Shown one piece after another: positions 61,493 through 64,000 of a DNA stretch of 64,000 bases; positions within the stretch are counted from its first letter, which is position 1; each line of letters opens with the position of its first letter. The position numbers and the translations under genes are program-made. This DNA comes from JBEIGE01 sp040382055 (GTDB lineage: Bacteria; Pseudomonadota; Gammaproteobacteria; Burkholderiales; Burkholderiaceae_C), in contig JBEIGE010000018.1 in assembly GCA_040382055.1 (NCBI GenBank), positions 6,388-70,387 of the forward strand. The letters run 5' to 3'. The notes beneath the pieces were generated by a model. That model saw only the letters and a program-made list of their open reading frames with translations, made no database searches and had not been told where the DNA came from.

Positions 61493-62386
61493 ATGAGCAC
61501 GATAACCAAACCCGTCAACCAGAGAGCCTGGTTCCTGATCTTGCCGATGCTGCTTTGCGTGGCTTTTTCAGCCATTTTGCCCTTGATGGTGGTAGTGAAC
61601 TATTCAGTGCAAGACATTATTTCGCCCGAGCGACGGGTGTTTGTGGGTACAGAATGGTTTACAGCCATCATGCGCGATGAAGAACTACACGGTGCATTGC
61701 TGCGTCAGATCATCTATTCGTTCTCGGTGCTGGCCGTGGAGTTGCCGCTGGGCATTTTGCTGGCGCTGTCCATGCCTACCAAGGGCTGGAAGTCCTCAGC
61801 GGCCTTGGTGATTGTGTCGCTATCCCTGCTGATACCCTGGAACGTGGTGGGCACTATATGGCAAATTTTCGGGCGCACCGATATAGGCTTGATGGGGGCC
61901 GCGCTGCAAGGCGTGGGGATTGAATACAGCTACACCGGCAACGCGATGCATGCCTGGCTCACGGTGCTGCTCATGGACGTGTGGCACTGGACACCACTGG
62001 TTGCCTTGCTCGGCTACGCCGGACTACGTTCTATTCCAGACGCCTATTACCAGGCCGCCAGCATTGACGGCGCGAGCAAACTCGATGTGTTCTGGTACGT
62101 GCAGCTACCCAAAATGCGCGGCGTGCTGATGATTGCTGTGCTGCTGCGCTTGATGGACAGCTTCATGATTTACACCGAGCCGTTTGTACTCACCGGTGGC
62201 GGGCCGGGCAATTCCACCACCTTTTTGTCGCAGTTCTTGACGCAAAAAGCCGTGGGCCAGTTCGATCTGGGTCCAGCTGCTGCGTTCTCGCTGATTTACT
62301 TTTTGATCATTTTGCTCATGTGTTTTGTCCTTTACAACTGGATGCAACGTGTGGGCACCCAGACCAAGGAGGCCGGTCATGAATAG
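61493..62386 (+). CDS. glpP: Glycerol ABC transporter permease GlpP
   Basis: 297-residue MalF/UgpA-type permease with about six membrane helices (first near residues 14-36, LILPMLLCVAFSAILPLMVVV). The EAA loop, which contacts the ATPases, reads YYQAASIDGASKLDVFWYVQLPKM near residue 185 (blocks YQAASIDGAS, FWYVQLPKM). Start ATG 61493 has GAGGGA upstream. Overlaps the start of the next permease gene by 8 bp. Confidence 0.9.
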   Translation: MSTITKPVNQRAWFLILPMLLCVAFSAILPLMVVVNYSVQDIISPERRVFVGTEWFTAIMRDEELHGALLRQIIYSFSVLAVELPLGILLALSMPTKGWKSSAALVIVSLSLLIPWNVVGTIWQIFGRTDIGLMGAALQGVGIEYSYTGNAMHAWLTVLLMDVWHWTPLVALLGYAGLRSIPDAYYQAASIDGASKLDVFWYVQLPKMRGVLMIAVLLRLMDSFMIYTEPFVLTGGGPGNSTTFLSQFLTQKAVGQFDLGPAAAFSLIYFLIILLMCFVLYNWMQRVGTQTKEAGHE

Positions 62387-63191
62387 ACCCAGGTTCCAGA
62401 AGCGTTCGTTGTTCATGTTGGCTTATGTGGTGTTCGCCTTGTTGCCCATCTACTGGATGGTCAATATGTCTTTCAAGACCAACAACGAGATCGTGGCCGG
62501 GTTCAGTCTGTTTCCCGTCCACTTCACCTGGGACAACTACAAGCAGATACTTACCGACCCCGCCTGGTATTCCGGCTACATCAACAGCCTGATTTATGTG
62601 GTGATCAATACCGTGATTTCGCTGATCGTGGCGTTGCCTGCTGCCTATGCGTTTTCCCGTTACAGCTTTCTGGGCGACAAGCATGTGTTCTTCTGGCTAC
62701 TCACCAACCGCATGACACCGCCAGCCGTTTTTTTACTGCCTTTCTTTCAGTTGTATACATCGGTTGGACTGATGGACACGCACATAGCAGTGGCGCTTGT
62801 GCACTTGCTGTTCAACGTACCGCTGGCGGTCTGGATTCTGGAAGGTTTCATGAGCAGCATTCCACGCGAGATTGATGAGACTGCCTATATCGATGGCTAC
62901 ACCTTCCCGCACTTCTTTGTTCGCATTTTCATTCCGCTTATCAAGGCAGGTGTAGGGGTAGCAGCGTTTTTCTGCTTCATGTTCAGCTGGGTCGAACTGC
63001 TGCTGGCGCGTACCCTGACCAGCGTGAACGCCAAGCCGATCACCGCCATCATGACGCGCACGGTGTCTGCCTCAGGCATGGACTGGGCAACACTGGCCGC
63101 TGCTGGCGTGTTGACCATCCTGCCTGGTGCTGTCGTGATCTGGTTTGTTCGCAACTACATTGCAAAAGGCTTTGCAATGGGGCGGGTTTAG
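62379..63191 (+). CDS. glpQ: Glycerol ABC transporter permease GlpQ
   Basis: 270-residue MalG/UgpE-type permease, about six helices (first near residue 12-32, FMLAYVVFALLPIYWMVNMS). EAA-loop-like ETAYIDGYTFPHFFVRIFIPLIKAG near residue 168 (blocks ETAYIDGYT, FFVRIFIPLIKAG). ATG 62379 follows AAGGAGG with 6 bases of spacing; a longer in-frame reading would lie in glpP. The DUF2160 gene follows after 11 bp. Confidence 0.9.
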   Translation: MNRPRFQKRSLFMLAYVVFALLPIYWMVNMSFKTNNEIVAGFSLFPVHFTWDNYKQILTDPAWYSGYINSLIYVVINTVISLIVALPAAYAFSRYSFLGDKHVFFWLLTNRMTPPAVFLLPFFQLYTSVGLMDTHIAVALVHLLFNVPLAVWILEGFMSSIPREIDETAYIDGYTFPHFFVRIFIPLIKAGVGVAAFFCFMFSWVELLLARTLTSVNAKPITAIMTRTVSASGMDWATLAAAGVLTILPGAVVIWFVRNYIAKGFAMGRV

Positions 63192-63202
63192 AGGAGCTGA
63201 CA

Positions 63203-63511
63203 ATGTTTGAATGGATGGCCTGGACGCTGCCGGTTGCGATTTTCTTTAGCTGCATAGTGATCATGCTTATTGTCATGACGGTGTGGGAAATTAAATCGCC
63301 CACGGTGGTGCGCAAGGGCTTTTTGCCTATGGCGACTACGCGCGGCGACCGACTATTTATTGGCCTGCTCAGCGCTGCCTACGTGAACCTTGCCTTTCTC
63401 GGTGTCAGCGGTCACCTCATGGCGTGGATGGCACTGGAGTCCGAGCCTTCGATTTGGTTTGGTTTTGTATTTTCAATGGCCGTCGTGGGGCTCGTGATGC
63501 GAAAAGGATAG
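63203..63511 (+). CDS. DUF2160 small membrane protein
   Basis: 102-residue hydrophobic protein with three likely membrane helices (IFFSCIVIMLIVMTVWEI near residue 12, a middle one near residue 50-70, WFGFVFSMAVVGLVM near the end). It belongs to the DUF2160 family, which sits between permease and receptor genes of glycerol ABC operons. Function unknown; a small accessory transmembrane subunit is the natural guess. The receptor gene follows after 91 bp. Confidence 0.85.
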   Translation: MFEWMAWTLPVAIFFSCIVIMLIVMTVWEIKSPTVVRKGFLPMATTRGDRLFIGLLSAAYVNLAFLGVSGHLMAWMALESEPSIWFGFVFSMAVVGLVMRKG

Positions 63512-63602
63512 GCAGAAGTTTCAAAAGGATCGACTCAATTTCCCCTGGAGCCGAATTTGCCTTTAAGTAGAGGGGGACTTTCAACCAATGAGGAGACAAA
63601 TC

Positions 63603-64000
63603 ATGAAGATGCGGTATTCAATGGTGGCAATCGCCGTAGCCTGCGCGCTGGGTAACAGCGCATGGGCAGACGAAGCGGCGGCCAAAAGATGGATTGACAG
63701 TGAGTTTCAACCTTCAACCCTTAGCAAGGAAAAGCAAGTCGATGAAATGAAATGGTTCATTGAAGCGGCCAAAAAGTTAAAAGCCAAGGGTGTGAAAGAA
63801 ATTTCGGTGGTGTCCGAAACCATTACAACGCACGAGTACGAGTCCAAAGTACTGGCCAAAGCTTTTGAAGAAATCACCGGGATCAAGGTTAAACATGACC
63901 TGATCCAAGAGGGTGACGTGGTTGAAAAACTGCAAACTTCCATGCAGTCCGGCAAGTCCATTTATGACGGTTGGATATCCGACTCCGACTTGATCGGAAC
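63603..64000 (+). CDS. glpV: Glycerol ABC transporter substrate-binding protein GlpV, 3' end outside window
   Basis: Only the first 132 codons are visible. Signal peptide MKMRYSMVAIAVACALGNSA, cut before DEAAAKRWIDSEF. The following FQPSTLSKEKQVDEMKWFIEAAKKL and EYESKVLAKAFEEITGIKVKHDLIQEGDVVEKL (blocks) are the start of a cluster-D type solute-binding protein. ATG 63603 has GAGGAG about 9 bases upstream. Its position after permeases and DUF2160 fits the glycerol receptor of the operon. A window-edge partial gene. Confidence 0.88.
   Translation, partial: MKMRYSMVAIAVACALGNSAWADEAAAKRWIDSEFQPSTLSKEKQVDEMKWFIEAAKKLKAKGVKEISVVSETITTHEYESKVLAKAFEEITGIKVKHDLIQEGDVVEKLQTSMQSGKSIYDGWISDSDLIG

Overview
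The window looks like chromosomal DNA of a betaproteobacterium of the order Burkholderiales, most likely a Comamonadaceae relative such as Rhodoferax. The grounds are the gene order (relA; yebC-purD-hemF-nadD-rsfS-rlmH-maf-rng; thrS-infC-rpmI-rplT-pheST-ihfA-merR-tRNA-Pro), a PHB regulator (phaR), a Bug-type solute receptor (TctC family) and alanine/lysine-rich histone-like tails. A gene for the 8-vinyl reductase of (bacterio)chlorophyll synthesis (bciA/DVR type) suggests a phototroph or a recent descendant of one. The placement is inference from gene content, not from a database search.

Layout. 1-11.7 kb: housekeeping. relA is cut by the left edge. A HerA-like ATPase overlaps the bciA-like gene on the minus strand. 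A tightly packed plus-strand run follows, from yebC to ribonuclease G. 11.7-28.8 kb: an accessory cell-surface polysaccharide and LPS region. Its plus-strand part holds two GT4-type glycosyltransferases, nucleotide-sugar enzymes (gmd, ugd, UDP-glucuronate decarboxylase), two DxD-type putative transferases, an exostosin-like protein, GT11 and GT10 fucosyltransferase-like proteins and a GT2. Its minus-strand part (27.8 to 23.6 kb) is a translationally coupled set: waaE-like GT2, msbA-type ABC exporter, NodB deacetylase and a second DUF6492-like protein.

28.8-38 kb: tolB-pal-cpoB, a YeeE/YedE sulfur transporter, tcdA, tRNA-Lys, a ThDP enzyme, a SWIB protein with a histone H1-like arm, and isocitrate lyase (aceA) behind two identical perfect palindromes. 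38-47.7 kb: a lipoprotein hydrolase, then the translation cluster thrS-infC-rpmI-rplT-pheS-pheT-ihfA, a MerR regulator and tRNA-Pro. thrS is preceded by what looks like a complete transcription attenuator: a threonine-rich 13-codon leader peptide, a terminator, and a competing antiterminator pairing. infC appears to start at AUC.

47.7-54.7 kb: hpd, a truncated aldehyde dehydrogenase remnant, a LysR regulator, phaR, rimO, tRNA-Leu (minus) and rnr. 54.7-64 kb: a Bug receptor and DapA-like protein pair, then a glycerol uptake locus. glpK and glpR (minus) diverge from the ABC transporter genes glpSTPQ, a DUF2160 protein and the receptor glpV, which is cut by the right edge.

No insertion sequence, CRISPR array, prophage or rRNA operon is visible. 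The observations I rate highest are the thrS attenuator, the aceA twin palindromes, the double-fucosyltransferase surface cluster that lacks a local GDP-fucose synthase, and the orphan bciA.
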